DNA of 64,000 bases from Acidimicrobiales bacterium (GCA_035531755.1 DATKSK010000003.1:62001-126000); one strand, 5' to 3'. Counted from the first letter of the stretch, positions 36,771 to 46,504 are shown. Notes: generated from the sequence alone by a model not told the origin. Program-made: numbers and translations.

Positions 36771-39386
36771 GTGGTGACGACCAAGCGCCGTCCGGGGAGT
36801 GCGCGCCCCGCCTCCCGTTCGGCAGCCGGTGGACGCCGGCCCACGCGCGGCGCCACGTCGCGCGCCGGGACCGCCCGAAAGCGCGCCACCACCAGGCGAC
36901 GGGCCCGTACGACGTCCCCGGCCTGGCTGCGCGCCGCGGCCACGGTGCTGCAGGGCCACGCCGAGGACGCCTGGGGGATCGCCCTCGTCACGGTCGGGAT
37001 CCTGGGTGCCCTGGCCATCTACGCCAACGCCCTCGGCCCGGTGGGCCACGGGGTGCGCCATGCCTTCGGCGCGGTGCTCGGCGTCGGCCGCTTCCTGGTC
37101 CCGCCGGCGTGCGGTGCGGCCGGGGGCCTCCTCGTCGCCGGCCGTCCACGGTACGAGCCGGTACGGTCGGGGATCGGGCTGGCCCTGGCGCTGGCCGGCG
37201 TCGCCGGCCTCGCCGGCCTCGCCGGTGGCGCGCCGCGGATCACCGCATCGGCCACGCGCCTCGCCGGCGCCGGCGGGTGGATCGGCGCGGCCGTGGGCAA
37301 CCCTCTGCGATCAGGCCTCGGGGACTGGGGCGCCACCGTGGTCCTGCTGGCTCTCGTCACGTTGGCCCTGGTGCTGTTCACCGGGGTGACACTGCGGGCC
37401 GCCCTCCGGGGGACGGCCGCGGCGGCCTCGGAGCTGTGGCACCTGATGGTCCCCGACAGCGACGGCGACGACGACGACTCGACGAGCGACGACTCGACGA
37501 GCGACGCCGACGGCGCCGCCGCGGCACGGCCGGCCAAGGGGCAGCGGCAGCTCTTCGACTTCGACCAGTCCGGCCCGGCGGAGCCGGTCGTCCCTGCCAC
37601 CGTGCTCGCCCGCCCCCCGGCGCCGGACCCCAACGTCGACCCCGACGCGGATCGCTCCGACGGCACCGCACCCGACACCAGGCATGCCGAGGCTCCCGAC
37701 GAGGTGGCGGGAGAAGCCGCCGCCTTCACCGCGCCCGCGTCGGCGCCCGCGGCGCCCGCGCTCGGCGCTCCGCTGCGGATGGAGGCCGACGCCGCCGCGG
37801 GGGAGTGGCACCTGCCCCCCCTCGAGCTCCTGGCGCGGTCGAAGCCCCAGGAGTTCGACCGCGCCGAGATCGTCGCCGCGGGGCAAGCCCTCGTGACGTC
37901 CCTGGCGGCCCACGGCGTCGAGACGCGCCTGGTCGGCCACACCGTCGGGCCGACGGTGACGAGGTTCGAGCTCGAGCTCGGGCCCGGGGTCAAGGTGGCG
38001 CGGGTGACGAGCCTGGCGAAGGACATCGCCTACGCCATGGCGTCGGCGGACGTGCGCATCCTCGCCCCCATCCCCGGGAAGTCCGCCATCGGCGTGGAGG
38101 TCCCGAACCGCCGCCGGCAGCTCGTCACGCTCGGCGACGTTCTGGCCTCCGACGAGGCACGGAAGGCGACGCACCCGCTCGAGGTCGCGCTCGGTCGCGA
38201 CATCGCGGGCCGGCCCGTGATGGTGAACCTGGCCGACATGCCCCACATCCTCATCTCCGGCGCCACCGGGGCCGGGAAGTCGTCGTGCATCAACTCTCTG
38301 CTGACCTCGGTGATGATGCGGGCCACGCCCGAGCAGCTGCGCCTCATCCTCGTGGACCCCAAGCGCGTGGAACTCGGCCAGTACAACGGCCTGCCCCACC
38401 TGCTCACCCAGGTCGTCGTCGACCCCAAGAAGGCGGCCAACGCGTTGGCGTGGGCGGTGACCGAGATGGAGCGTCGCTACGACGTGCTCGCCGAGGCGGG
38501 GATGCGTGACATCACCGGCTACAACGCCGCCATCGAGCGCGGGGAGCTCGAGGACGACGGGGCCGGAGTGCCCGACGACGATGCCGACACCGCCGACGAC
38601 CTTGTCGACGACCTCGACCGGCGCGACGACGCCGCCAGCGCCGAAGCCGATGCCCACGCCCGGGCCGTGGCGCGTGTCGCCGAGTCGCGGGAAGCGGTGG
38701 CACCCACCGTGCAGCGCGAGCGCCTCCCCTTCGTGCTGGTGGTCGTGGACGAGCTGAACGACCTCATGATGGTGGCGGCCCGCGACGTCGAGGAGTCGGT
38801 GTGCCGGATCGCCCAGATGGCGCGGGCCGTGGGCATCCACCTCGTCCTGGCCACACAGCGGCCGTCGGTCGACGTCATCACCGGGGTGATCAAGGCGAAC
38901 GTCCCGTCGCGGCTGGCCTTCTCGGTGTCCTCGCTCGCCGACAGCCGGGTCATCCTCGACCAGCCCGGGGCCGAGCGCCTGATCGGCAAGGGCGACATGC
39001 TGCTGCTCACGGCGTCGTCGTCGGTGCCGCGCCGGATCCAAGGCCCGTGGGTGGCCGAGAGCGAGGTGCGATCGGTGGTGGCGCACTGGCAGCGCCAGCG
39101 CAATCCCGAGTATGTGGCCGGCATCGCCGGCGGGGACGGGCCCACCACGGGCGGAGGTGCCTTCGACGACGACGACGACCTGCTCCCGGCGGCCATGGAG
39201 CTGGTCGTGCGCTCTCAGCTAGGGTCCACGTCGATGCTGCAGCGCAAGCTCCGGGTCGGCTTCTCGCGGGCGGGGCGACTGATGGACCTCCTCGAGCGGC
39301 GCGGGGTGGTGGGGCCGTCGGAAGGGTCCAAGGCCCGGGCGGTGCTCATGACGACCGACGAGCTCGAGGAGCTGTCCGACCGTTAG
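36771..39386 (+). CDS. ftsK: DNA translocase FtsK/SpoIIIE
   Basis: 871 residues. A basic N-terminus is followed by about four membrane helices (residues 60-215), an acidic Asp/Ser/Ala-rich linker (about 230-345), and the motor with GATGAGKSS (Walker A), VVVDELNDLM (Walker B) and ATQRPSVDVITG. An acidic insert of about 50 residues (around 590-640) sits before Walker B. The C-terminal gamma winged helix with SMLQRKLRVGFSRAGRLMD recognises KOPS-type sites. FtsK pumps DNA at the septum and activates Xer recombination; a Xer gene lies in this window. GTG 36774 is an equal alternative start. Confidence 0.96.
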   Translation: MVTTKRRPGSARPASRSAAGGRRPTRGATSRAGTARKRATTRRRARTTSPAWLRAAATVLQGHAEDAWGIALVTVGILGALAIYANALGPVGHGVRHAFGAVLGVGRFLVPPACGAAGGLLVAGRPRYEPVRSGIGLALALAGVAGLAGLAGGAPRITASATRLAGAGGWIGAAVGNPLRSGLGDWGATVVLLALVTLALVLFTGVTLRAALRGTAAAASELWHLMVPDSDGDDDDSTSDDSTSDADGAAAARPAKGQRQLFDFDQSGPAEPVVPATVLARPPAPDPNVDPDADRSDGTAPDTRHAEAPDEVAGEAAAFTAPASAPAAPALGAPLRMEADAAAGEWHLPPLELLARSKPQEFDRAEIVAAGQALVTSLAAHGVETRLVGHTVGPTVTRFELELGPGVKVARVTSLAKDIAYAMASADVRILAPIPGKSAIGVEVPNRRRQLVTLGDVLASDEARKATHPLEVALGRDIAGRPVMVNLADMPHILISGATGAGKSSCINSLLTSVMMRATPEQLRLILVDPKRVELGQYNGLPHLLTQVVVDPKKAANALAWAVTEMERRYDVLAEAGMRDITGYNAAIERGELEDDGAGVPDDDADTADDLVDDLDRRDDAASAEADAHARAVARVAESREAVAPTVQRERLPFVLVVVDELNDLMMVAARDVEESVCRIAQMARAVGIHLVLATQRPSVDVITGVIKANVPSRLAFSVSSLADSRVILDQPGAERLIGKGDMLLLTASSSVPRRIQGPWVAESEVRSVVAHWQRQRNPEYVAGIAGGDGPTTGGGAFDDDDDLLPAAMELVVRSQLGSTSMLQRKLRVGFSRAGRLMDLLERRGVVGPSEGSKARAVLMTTDELEELSDR

Positions 39387-39390
39387 GCCC

Positions 39391-40968
39391 GTGGCCCGTC
39401 GCAGCGGCCGGCACAGTCGCAGGGCCCACGCGGCCGCGGAGCCGGACGGCGGGACGTCCGCCCCGACCACCGCCGCCGCTCGAACCACCGCCACCGCCAC
39501 CGCCACCGCCACCAGCACCAGCACCAGCACCAGCACCAGCGCGCCGCCAGCGCCTGCGCCCGTTCTCGTGACGGACGGCGACGGGCTCGAGGCGGGCGTC
39601 GTCGACCACGCCGACGTCGGCACGTCGGCGGCACCCCTCGCCCTGCTGGCCCGGGAACCCGCCGCACCCGCGGCACCCGCGGCGGCACCCGACGGCGCAG
39701 TGGCAGGGGTGATCGCCAGCGGCGCCCCCCCGCCCGGCCCGGTGCTCCCGGCGTTGCCCGGCCGGTCCCGGCACCGGGCGTGGGCGGCGCCCGCAGTGCT
39801 CGTGAGCGTCGTGGTGGCGCTTGCCGCGGTGCAGTTGGCGCGGCCCGCCCCCACACCGACGTGGCACGGCGCCCTGCACGTGGCTTCGCCCGTCAGCGGG
39901 AGCGCACCGGCACTGCCGTGGCCCGCCACGGGCGGGGCGGCGGTGGCGGTCCCCGCGCTGGGGCTCATGATCCAGTCCGGGCCCGAGCCCGCCGTGCCCA
40001 TCGCCAGCCTGGCCAAGCTCATGACCGCCTACCTGACGCTGCACGACCACCCGCTCGCCGCCGGCGACGACGGCCCCGAGATGCAGATCACGGCCGCCGA
40101 CCAGGCCGAGGCGCAGGTCGAGGCGGCCGCCGGCGCCACGACCGTGCCCGTGGAGGAAGGGGAGGCGCTGACCGAGCGGCAGATGCTCGACGGGCTCATG
40201 GTGCATTCGGCGAACAACCTGGCCGACGTCCTGGCGCGCTGGGACGCCGGGACGGTGCCCGCCTTCGTGGTCAAGATGAACGCCACCGCCGCCGCGCTGG
40301 GGATGACCCACACCCACTACGCCGACGCCAGCGGACTGGACCCCGGCACGGCCGGCAACGCCGCCGACGTGCTACGGGTGACCGAAGCGGACATGGCCAT
40401 GCCGACGTTCGGGGCGGTCGTCGCCCAACCGGCGGTGACCCTGCCGGTGGCGGGCGTCCTCCCCAACTACGTGCAGTCGGTCGGGACCGACGGCATCGTG
40501 GGCGTCAAGTCGGGTTTCACCCAGGCCGCCATGGGGTGCCTGGTGCTCGCGGGGGAGCGCGCCGTCAACGGCCGCCCGGTGCTCGTGCTCGCGGCCGTGA
40601 CCGGACAGACCGGGGCCGACCCGCTGCGAGTCGCCAACCAGGTGGACGTGCAACTCATCGACGCCGTGGCGTCGGGGATGCGCACTGTCGACGTCGTGGA
40701 GCCGGGCACCCGGGTGGGGACGGTGACCGCTCCCTGGTCCCCCGCGGGCGTGCCGGCGGTCACCGCCGCCGGCGCGTCGGTGATCGCCTGGCCGGGCCTG
40801 CCGGTGCGGGTGCACGTGTGGCGCCGCTCCCTGCGTCCGGGCCTGACGCCGGGCAGCCGCGTGGGGACGGTGTCGGTGTCCGTCGGCGGCGAGCGCGCCG
40901 TGCTCCCGGTGCGCGTCACGGGGAGCCTGCGGGGCCCGTCCGTGGCCTGGCGCCTGGCGCGCCGCTGA
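39391..40968 (+). CDS. dacB: D-alanyl-D-alanine carboxypeptidase (S11 family)
   Basis: 525 residues. A low-complexity Thr/Ser/Ala/Pro N-terminus (1-125) is followed by one membrane anchor (about 130-150) and the penicillin-binding domain. Catalytic motifs are SLAK in PIASLAKLMTAYL, SAN in HSANNLAD, and KSG in GVKSGFTQAAMGC. A C-terminal beta domain (about 430-525) follows. It trims the terminal D-Ala from peptidoglycan stems outside the membrane. It begins only four bases after the ftsK stop. The long cytoplasmic N-terminus with hexanucleotide repeats is unusual. The symbol is by family, not proven orthology. Confidence 0.87.
   Translation: MARRSGRHSRRAHAAAEPDGGTSAPTTAAARTTATATATATSTSTSTSTSAPPAPAPVLVTDGDGLEAGVVDHADVGTSAAPLALLAREPAAPAAPAAAPDGAVAGVIASGAPPPGPVLPALPGRSRHRAWAAPAVLVSVVVALAAVQLARPAPTPTWHGALHVASPVSGSAPALPWPATGGAAVAVPALGLMIQSGPEPAVPIASLAKLMTAYLTLHDHPLAAGDDGPEMQITAADQAEAQVEAAAGATTVPVEEGEALTERQMLDGLMVHSANNLADVLARWDAGTVPAFVVKMNATAAALGMTHTHYADASGLDPGTAGNAADVLRVTEADMAMPTFGAVVAQPAVTLPVAGVLPNYVQSVGTDGIVGVKSGFTQAAMGCLVLAGERAVNGRPVLVLAAVTGQTGADPLRVANQVDVQLIDAVASGMRTVDVVEPGTRVGTVTAPWSPAGVPAVTAAGASVIAWPGLPVRVHVWRRSLRPGLTPGSRVGTVSVSVGGERAVLPVRVTGSLRGPSVAWRLARR
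39487..39540. repeat. dacB: Nine 6-bp tandem repeats in the carboxypeptidase gene
   Basis: Four accgcc units then five accagc units, in frame, encode alternating Thr-Ala then Thr-Ser in the cytoplasmic N-terminus. Confidence 0.93.
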
Positions 40969-40982
40969 CCGGCGCCCGCGGC

Positions 40983-40999
40983 GCGGGGCGAGACCCCGC
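40983..40999 (+). terminator. Hairpin after the carboxypeptidase gene
   Basis: GCGGGG, a CGAGA loop and CCCCGC form a six-pair stem 15 bases after the stop at 40968. No T-run. It precedes the thrB promoter and may separate the units. Confidence 0.4.
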
Positions 41000-41055
41000 C
41001 CGACGGGGGCCGCGACCGGTGGATCCGCAGGCACGGGCAGGCGGGGGCCGCAGGG

Positions 41056-41071
41056 CCAGGGAGTACCCTGG
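41056..41071 (+). promoter_or_regulatory. thrB leaderless -10 embedded in a perfect palindrome
   Basis: CCAGGG-AGTA-CCCTGG is a perfect six-base-arm palindrome. Its centre and right arm contain TACCCT (41064-41069), a -10 ending seven bases before the thrB ATG at 41077. A protein bound here would block the promoter. Confidence 0.55.
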
Positions 41072-41076
41072 CAGCC

Positions 41077-41934
41077 ATGCGTGCCCGTGCCCCCGCCTCG
41101 GCGGCCAACCTCGGCCCGGGCTTCGACGTGCTGGCGCTCGCGCTCGACCTCTACGTCGAGGTGGAGGTCGACCCGGCCCCGCGCCTCGTGGTCCGGTCCG
41201 AGGGCGAGGGCGCCGACCTCGAAGAGGACGCCATGCACCTGGCGGCCCGCGTGGCCATCGACGTGACCGGTCACGACCGCCTCGCCATCACCGTCCGCTC
41301 CGCCATCCCCGTGGCACGCGGGCTCGGCTCGTCGGCCGCGCTCGCCGTGGCGGCGGCGGCGGCGGCGGGGTCGAAGGACCCGCTCGGGGTGGCTGCCCGC
41401 ATCGACGGGCATCCCGAGAACGCGGCGGCCTCGGTCGTGGGCGGGCTGGTGGCGGCGACCATGGTGCGCGGCGCGGTCCGGGCGGTGCGCATGCCGCTCG
41501 ACGGGGGCCTCGTGTTCGTGGCCATGGTGCCCGACCGCTCGCTGCCCACGGCCAAGGCCCGCCAGGCCCTGCCCCAACAGGTGGGCCGGACCGACGCCAC
41601 CTTCAACCTGGGCCGGCTGTCGCTGCTCCTCGCCGGGCTGGCGGACCGCTCCCTGCTCATCAGGGAGGCGACCGAGGACCGCCTGCACCAGGACTACCGC
41701 AGCCCCCTGTTCCCCGAGGCCCCCCAGCTGCTCGGCCGCCTGGTGGCGGCGGGGGCGCTCGCCTCGTGCTGGTCGGGTGCGGGGCCGACGCTGCTGGGCC
41801 TGTGCGACGGCCAGGACGGCGAGCGGGTGCGCTCGGGGGCCGAGGCCGCCATGGAGGAGATCGGGGTCCCCGGCCGTGCCCTGCTGCTGCGGCCCGATGT
41901 GGAGGGCCTCATCGTCGAGGGCTCGCCTCACTGA
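41077..41934 (+). CDS. thrB: Homoserine kinase (GHMP family)
   Basis: 285 residues. GHMP fold with PASAANLGPGFDVLALAL at the start, the ATP-binding PVARGLGSSAALAVAAA near 85, HPENAAASVVGGL, and SGAGPTLLGL near the end. It phosphorylates homoserine for threonine synthesis. hom and thrC, usual partners, are not in the window. The palindrome over its -10 suggests specific regulation. miaB follows nine bases after its stop. Confidence 0.93.
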   Translation: MRARAPASAANLGPGFDVLALALDLYVEVEVDPAPRLVVRSEGEGADLEEDAMHLAARVAIDVTGHDRLAITVRSAIPVARGLGSSAALAVAAAAAAGSKDPLGVAARIDGHPENAAASVVGGLVAATMVRGAVRAVRMPLDGGLVFVAMVPDRSLPTAKARQALPQQVGRTDATFNLGRLSLLLAGLADRSLLIREATEDRLHQDYRSPLFPEAPQLLGRLVAAGALASCWSGAGPTLLGLCDGQDGERVRSGAEAAMEEIGVPGRALLLRPDVEGLIVEGSPH

Positions 41935-41943
41935 GGCGTCGGC

Positions 41944-43332
41944 ATGGCCCGCACCTTCCACATCCGCACGTTCGGCTGCCAGATGAACGTGCACGACTCC
42001 GAGCGGCTGGCGGGGATGCTCATCGCCGACGGGCTCGAGCCGGCGGCGGACGCCGAGCACGCCGACGTCGTCGTGCTCAACACGTGCTGCATCCGCGAGA
42101 ACGCCGACAACAAGCTCTACGGCCACCTGGGCCACCTGAAGTCGCTGCGCGACCGCCGCCCGGGGATGCAGATCGCGGTGGGAGGCTGCCTGGCCCAGAA
42201 GGACGGCGAGGCACTGCGTCGGCGCGCCGGGCACGTCGACGTGGTCTTCGGCACCCACAACCTGGCGCGGGCGCCGGCCCTGCTCCGCCAGGCCGCCGCG
42301 GAGGGGCCCGTGGTCGAGGTCCTCGAGGCCGCGCCGCCCGACGACGGCCAGCTCGCCCACGCACTGTCGGCGGCGCGCGACCTCACCTACGCGGCGTGGG
42401 TCACCATCCAGACGGGCTGCGACAACTCGTGCGCCTTCTGCATCGTCCCGCAGGTGCGCGGCGCCGAGGTGAGCCGGCCCTTCGACGACGTCGTGGCGGA
42501 GGTGGCCGCGCTGGCGGCGCGCGGCGTCACCGACGTCACCCTGCTCGGGCAGAACGTCAACTCCTACGGCCGCGACCTCACACGCCGGCGCCCGTTGTTC
42601 TCGGCGCTGCTCCGGGCGGTGGGGGCCGTCGAGGGGGTGCGCCGGGTGCGGTACACGAGCCCGCACCCGAAGGACCTGCGGCCCGAGACCATGGCGGCCA
42701 TGGCCGAGACACCGGCGGTGTGCGAGCACCTGCACCTGCCGCTGCAGTCGGGCAGCGACCGCGTCCTGAGCGCCATGCGGCGGGGGTACACCGCCGAGCG
42801 CTACCTGTCGCGGCTGGCCGCGGCGCGCGCCGCCGTCGACGACCTGGCGGTCACCACCGACATCATCGTGGGGTTCCCCGGTGAGACCGACGACGACTTC
42901 GAGCGCACCCTCGAGGTGGCCGCCGAGGCCGCCTACGACAGCGCCTACACGTTCATCTTCTCGCCGCGCCCCGGCACCAGGGCGGCGGCCATGACCGACC
43001 GCTTCGTGCCCGGGGACGTCGTGGCCGAGCGCTTCGAGCGCCTGCGCGTGGTGGTGGAGCGCTCCGCCCTGGCGCGTCACCGCGCCCGCATCGGCGGTGT
43101 CGAGGAGGTCCTCGTGGAGGGGCCGAGCCGGCGCGACCCCGGGACGGTCACGGGCCGGACGCGGCAGAACAAGCTGGTGCACTTCGCCCCACCGGCCGCC
43201 GGCGCCCCGGCCGAGGGTTCCTACGCCGAGGTGCTCGTCCGCGAGGCGGCGCCGCACCACCTCCGGGGCGTCCTGGTGGGCGTCACCGCGCCGGCCCGGC
43301 GGCGCATCCGGATCCCCGTCTCGGCCGGGTAG
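41944..43332 (+). CDS. miaB: tRNA-2-methylthio-N6-dimethylallyladenosine synthase
   Basis: 462 residues. N-terminal MTTase domain with FGCQMNVHDSERLAG and NTCCIRENADNKLYG supplies three cysteines for the auxiliary cluster; the radical-SAM domain has C-x3-C-x2-C as CDNSCAFC near residue 160. A TRAM domain ends the protein. It adds the methylthio group to i6A37 of tRNA, the base first modified by MiaA, encoded next. Start by length and motif; the Shine-Dalgarno sequence is poor. Leads the run miaB-miaA-dapF-hflX-dapC. Confidence 0.97.
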   Translation: MARTFHIRTFGCQMNVHDSERLAGMLIADGLEPAADAEHADVVVLNTCCIRENADNKLYGHLGHLKSLRDRRPGMQIAVGGCLAQKDGEALRRRAGHVDVVFGTHNLARAPALLRQAAAEGPVVEVLEAAPPDDGQLAHALSAARDLTYAAWVTIQTGCDNSCAFCIVPQVRGAEVSRPFDDVVAEVAALAARGVTDVTLLGQNVNSYGRDLTRRRPLFSALLRAVGAVEGVRRVRYTSPHPKDLRPETMAAMAETPAVCEHLHLPLQSGSDRVLSAMRRGYTAERYLSRLAAARAAVDDLAVTTDIIVGFPGETDDDFERTLEVAAEAAYDSAYTFIFSPRPGTRAAAMTDRFVPGDVVAERFERLRVVVERSALARHRARIGGVEEVLVEGPSRRDPGTVTGRTRQNKLVHFAPPAAGAPAEGSYAEVLVREAAPHHLRGVLVGVTAPARRRIRIPVSAG

Positions 43333-43338
43333 GCCGCG

Positions 43339-44286
43339 ATGCGGCCGCCGCCGGCGACCGCCGCCCGGCGGCACGTGGCGCTGGTGGGCCCGACGGCGTC
43401 GGGCAAGTCGGCGCTGGCGCTCGACCTGGCGCGCCGGCGCCCCGAAGCCGAGCTGGTCTCGGTGGACTCCATGGGCGTCTACCGGGGTATGGACATCGGC
43501 ACGGCCAAGCCCACCGCGGCGGAGCGGGCCGAGGTCCCGTACCACCTGCTCGACCTGGTCGGCCCCGACGAGGAGTTCACCGTCCGCCGCTTCCAGGACG
43601 CCGCCCGGGCGGCGTTGACGGCGATCGAGGGGCGCGGGCACCGGGCGCTGCTCGTGGGCGGGACGGGGCTCTACCTCCGGGCGGTGGTCGACCGGCTGGC
43701 GGTCCCGGGGCGCTGGCCGGCGGTGGCTGCCGAGCTCCGGGAGGAGGCTGACCGGCCCGGGGGGCTGGAGCGCCTGTACGCCCGGCTGGCCGCCCTCGAC
43801 CCGGTGGCGGCCGCCCGCACCGAGCCCGGCAACGACCGCCGGGTGGTGCGCGCCCTGGAGGTGACCCTCGGATCGGGCCGGCCGTTCTCGTCGTTCGGCC
43901 CCGGGCTCGAGGCCTACCCGCCCACGCCCTTCGTCCTGGTCGGCGTGCGCCCCGACGCGGCCTCGCTCGACGCCCGCATCGAGGCCCGCTTCCGACGGCT
44001 GCTCGACGACGGCCTCCTCGAGGAGGTGCGCGCCCTGTCCCGGCTCCCCGGCGGGCTGTCGCGCACCGCCCGCCAGGCGCTCGGCTACCGCGAGCTGCTG
44101 GCCCACGTCGAGCACGGGGTCCCCCTCGACCAGGCCGTGGACGAGGCGATCCGTCGGACCCGGGCGTTCGCCCGGCGCCAGTGGGCGTGGTTCCGGCGCG
44201 ACCCGCGGATCCACTGGCTCGACCCCGACGACGACCCCCCGGCCCAGCTCCTCGGGGTGTGGGACGCTTCGGAGGTGGGAGAATGA
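43339..44286 (+). CDS. miaA: tRNA dimethylallyltransferase
   Basis: 315 residues. P-loop GPTASGKSALALDLA near residue 17, SVDSMGVYRGMDIGTAKPT, GGTGLYLRAVVDRL, and the RQWAWFRRDPRIHWLD end expected for the family. It transfers a dimethylallyl group to A37 of tRNAs reading UNN codons. Start six bases after miaB and an ATGA overlap with dapF indicate an operon. Length is typical. Confidence 0.96.
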   Translation: MRPPPATAARRHVALVGPTASGKSALALDLARRRPEAELVSVDSMGVYRGMDIGTAKPTAAERAEVPYHLLDLVGPDEEFTVRRFQDAARAALTAIEGRGHRALLVGGTGLYLRAVVDRLAVPGRWPAVAAELREEADRPGGLERLYARLAALDPVAAARTEPGNDRRVVRALEVTLGSGRPFSSFGPGLEAYPPTPFVLVGVRPDAASLDARIEARFRRLLDDGLLEEVRALSRLPGGLSRTARQALGYRELLAHVEHGVPLDQAVDEAIRRTRAFARRQWAWFRRDPRIHWLDPDDDPPAQLLGVWDASEVGE

Positions 44287-45245
44287 CGGCGATGCACGCC
44301 GGTGGCGTCCTCCACCTCTCCAAGCACCACGGCGCGGGGAACGACTTCCTCGTGGTCCTGGACCCCGACGACAGACGGCCCCTGTCGGCGGCCGAGGCGC
44401 GCGCCCTGTGCGACCGGCACCGGGGCATCGGGGCCGACGGCGTGATCCGCGTCGTGCGGGTGGCGGACGCCGGGCCCGGCGCGGGAACGGGCCCGAGCGC
44501 CGGTGCGCCGGGCCCCGTGCTGTCGATGGACCTGCGCAACGCCGACGGCGGTGTGGCCGAGATGAGCGGGAACGGCATCCGCTGCATGGTGCAGGCGGCC
44601 GTGGACGCCGGGCTGGTGGCGCCCGGTCCGGTCCAGGTGCTCACCCTCGGCGGCCCCCGGACGGTGGACTACGAAGCCGGCCCCGGGGCCGGCGAGGGCC
44701 GCGCCCGCGTGGGCATGGGGCCGGCCGTCCTCGGTCCGGAGCTGGCGACGGACCGGCCCGGGGTGCGGTGGGCCCGGCAGGTGGACATGGGCAACCCCCA
44801 TGTCGTGCTGTTCGGCACGCCCGTCGGGGACGACGTCGTGGCCGCCGTCGGACCCCGCCTGGAGCAGTCGGTGGCGGGCGGGGCCAACGTCGAGTTCGTG
44901 TGGCCCGGGCCCCGGCCGGGCGAGCTCACGATGCGGGTCTGGGAGCGGGGCGTGGGAGAGACCTTGGCGTGCGGCACCGGGGCGTGCGCGGCGGCGGCCG
45001 CCGCGCACCGCCACGGCGAGGTCGGCCCCCGGGTGCGCGTCCACAGTCCCGGGGGCGTGCTCGACGTCGATGTGGGCGGCGACGAGGTCGCCCTCGCCGG
45101 CCCCACGCAGAAGGTCGGCGACGTCACCGTGGACGCCGAGGCCCTGGCGCGGTTGGTCGCAGCGCTTCACGCGCCGTCGCGGCGCGTGGCCGGGACGCCG
45201 GCGGCGCCGGCGGACGCGGCGACAGAGGTGGCGGCTCGACCGTGA
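44283..45245 (+). CDS. dapF: Diaminopimelate epimerase
   Basis: 320 residues. Two mirrored half domains with the catalytic cysteines in SGNGIRCM and ACGTGACAAAA, plus KHHGAGNDF near the start and MGNPHVVLF in the middle. It interconverts LL- and meso-diaminopimelate, the form needed by MurE and lysine synthesis. The 15-residue Gly/Pro insertion near residue 65 and an Ala-rich C-terminal tail make it longer than usual (about 275). ATGA overlap with miaA and GTGA overlap with hflX. Confidence 0.95.
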   Translation: MTAMHAGGVLHLSKHHGAGNDFLVVLDPDDRRPLSAAEARALCDRHRGIGADGVIRVVRVADAGPGAGTGPSAGAPGPVLSMDLRNADGGVAEMSGNGIRCMVQAAVDAGLVAPGPVQVLTLGGPRTVDYEAGPGAGEGRARVGMGPAVLGPELATDRPGVRWARQVDMGNPHVVLFGTPVGDDVVAAVGPRLEQSVAGGANVEFVWPGPRPGELTMRVWERGVGETLACGTGACAAAAAAHRHGEVGPRVRVHSPGGVLDVDVGGDEVALAGPTQKVGDVTVDAEALARLVAALHAPSRRVAGTPAAPADAATEVAARP

Positions 45246-46504
45246 CGCTGATCGAGCGCAGGTTCCGCGAGCGCATCGTGCTCGTGGGCGTGGTGTTCCC
45301 CTGGACCTCGGCGGAGACCGTCGACGCCGACCTCGACGAGCTGGCGCTGCTCGTCGGCACCGCCGGCGCGGACGTCGTGGCCCGGGTGGTGCAACGCCGC
45401 GACCGGCCCGACCCGGCCACCTTCGTCGGGCGGGGCAAGGCAGAGGAGCTCCACGAGCTGTCCGAGTCCGCCGACGCCGACACGGTGGTGTTCGACGACG
45501 AGCTGACCCCCGCACAGCAGCGGAACCTGGAGAAGCTGCTGGGCCGCACGGCCATCGACCGCACCGCGGTGATCCTCGACATCTTCGCCCAGAACGCGCG
45601 GTCCCAGGAGGGCAAGGCCCAGGTCGAGCTGGCCCTGCTGCGCTACCGCCTGCCGCGGCTGCGGGGCCGGGGGCGCGAGTTCTCCCAGCAGGCCGGCGGC
45701 ATCGGCACCCGGGGGCCGGGTGAGACCCAGCTCGAGGTGGACCGGCGCCGCCTGTTGCGGCGCATGACGCGCCTCGAGGTCGACCTGCGCCGGGTGACGG
45801 CGACGCGCCGCACCCAGCGGCGGTCGCGGCTGCGGTCCCGCCAGCGCGACGTGAGCCTGGTGGGCTACACCAACGCCGGGAAGTCGACGCTGCTGAACCG
45901 CCTCACCGACGCCGGCGTGGTGGTCGAGGACCGTCTGTTCTCGACCCTCGACCCGCGCACGCGCCGCCTGTCGCTCCCCGGGGGCGAGACCGTCCTCGTC
46001 TCCGACACCGTCGGCTTCGTGCGGAAGCTGCCGCACCAGCTCGTCGAGGCCTTCCGCTCGACCCTCGAGGTGGTCAGGGAGGCCGACCTCCTCGTGCACG
46101 TGGTGGACGCGTCGGCGGCCGAGCCCGAGCTGCAGATCGACGCCGTTCGCACGGTGCTCGAGGAGATCGACGCCGCCGAGGTGCCCGAGCTCCTCGTCGT
46201 CAACAAGGCCGACCGGGCGCCGGCCGCGGCGGCCCGGGTGGCGGCGGCGCACGCGGGGTCGGTGGTGCTGTCGGCCCGCACGGGCCAGGGGACCGACGAG
46301 CTGCTGCGCGCCCTGGGGGACCGCCTGCGGGGTGCGGACCGGGTGGTCGAGCTCGTGGTCCCCTTCGAGCGCGGCGACGTGCTGGCCGCCGTGCACCGCG
46401 AGGGCGAGGTGGTGGGGGAGTCGCACGGCGAGGGCGCCACCGTCGTCCACGTCGTGCTCGACGAGGCCGGCCGGGCCCGCTTCCGCGAGTTCGTGGCGTC
46501 GTGA
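45242..46504 (+). CDS. hflX: Ribosome-associated GTPase HflX
   Basis: 420 residues. N-terminal HflX domain with PATFVGRGKAEEL, VVFDDELTPAQQRNLE and GRGREFSQQAGGIGTRGPGE. The G domain has LVGYTNAGKST, DTVGFVRKLPH and NKAD near residues 205-330. HflX splits stalled ribosomes and may act in heat stress. It is joined to both neighbours by GTGA overlaps, placing a ribosome rescue factor inside the diaminopimelate genes. All GTPase motifs are intact. Confidence 0.95.
   Translation: MTLIERRFRERIVLVGVVFPWTSAETVDADLDELALLVGTAGADVVARVVQRRDRPDPATFVGRGKAEELHELSESADADTVVFDDELTPAQQRNLEKLLGRTAIDRTAVILDIFAQNARSQEGKAQVELALLRYRLPRLRGRGREFSQQAGGIGTRGPGETQLEVDRRRLLRRMTRLEVDLRRVTATRRTQRRSRLRSRQRDVSLVGYTNAGKSTLLNRLTDAGVVVEDRLFSTLDPRTRRLSLPGGETVLVSDTVGFVRKLPHQLVEAFRSTLEVVREADLLVHVVDASAAEPELQIDAVRTVLEEIDAAEVPELLVVNKADRAPAAAARVAAAHAGSVVLSARTGQGTDELLRALGDRLRGADRVVELVVPFERGDVLAAVHREGEVVGESHGEGATVVHVVLDEAGRARFREFVAS

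Noticed and set aside
40372-44214. Open frame of nearly 1300 codons antisense to dacB, thrB, miaB and miaA
   Set aside because: It spans several unrelated well-conserved genes on the other strand and has shadow-like composition.
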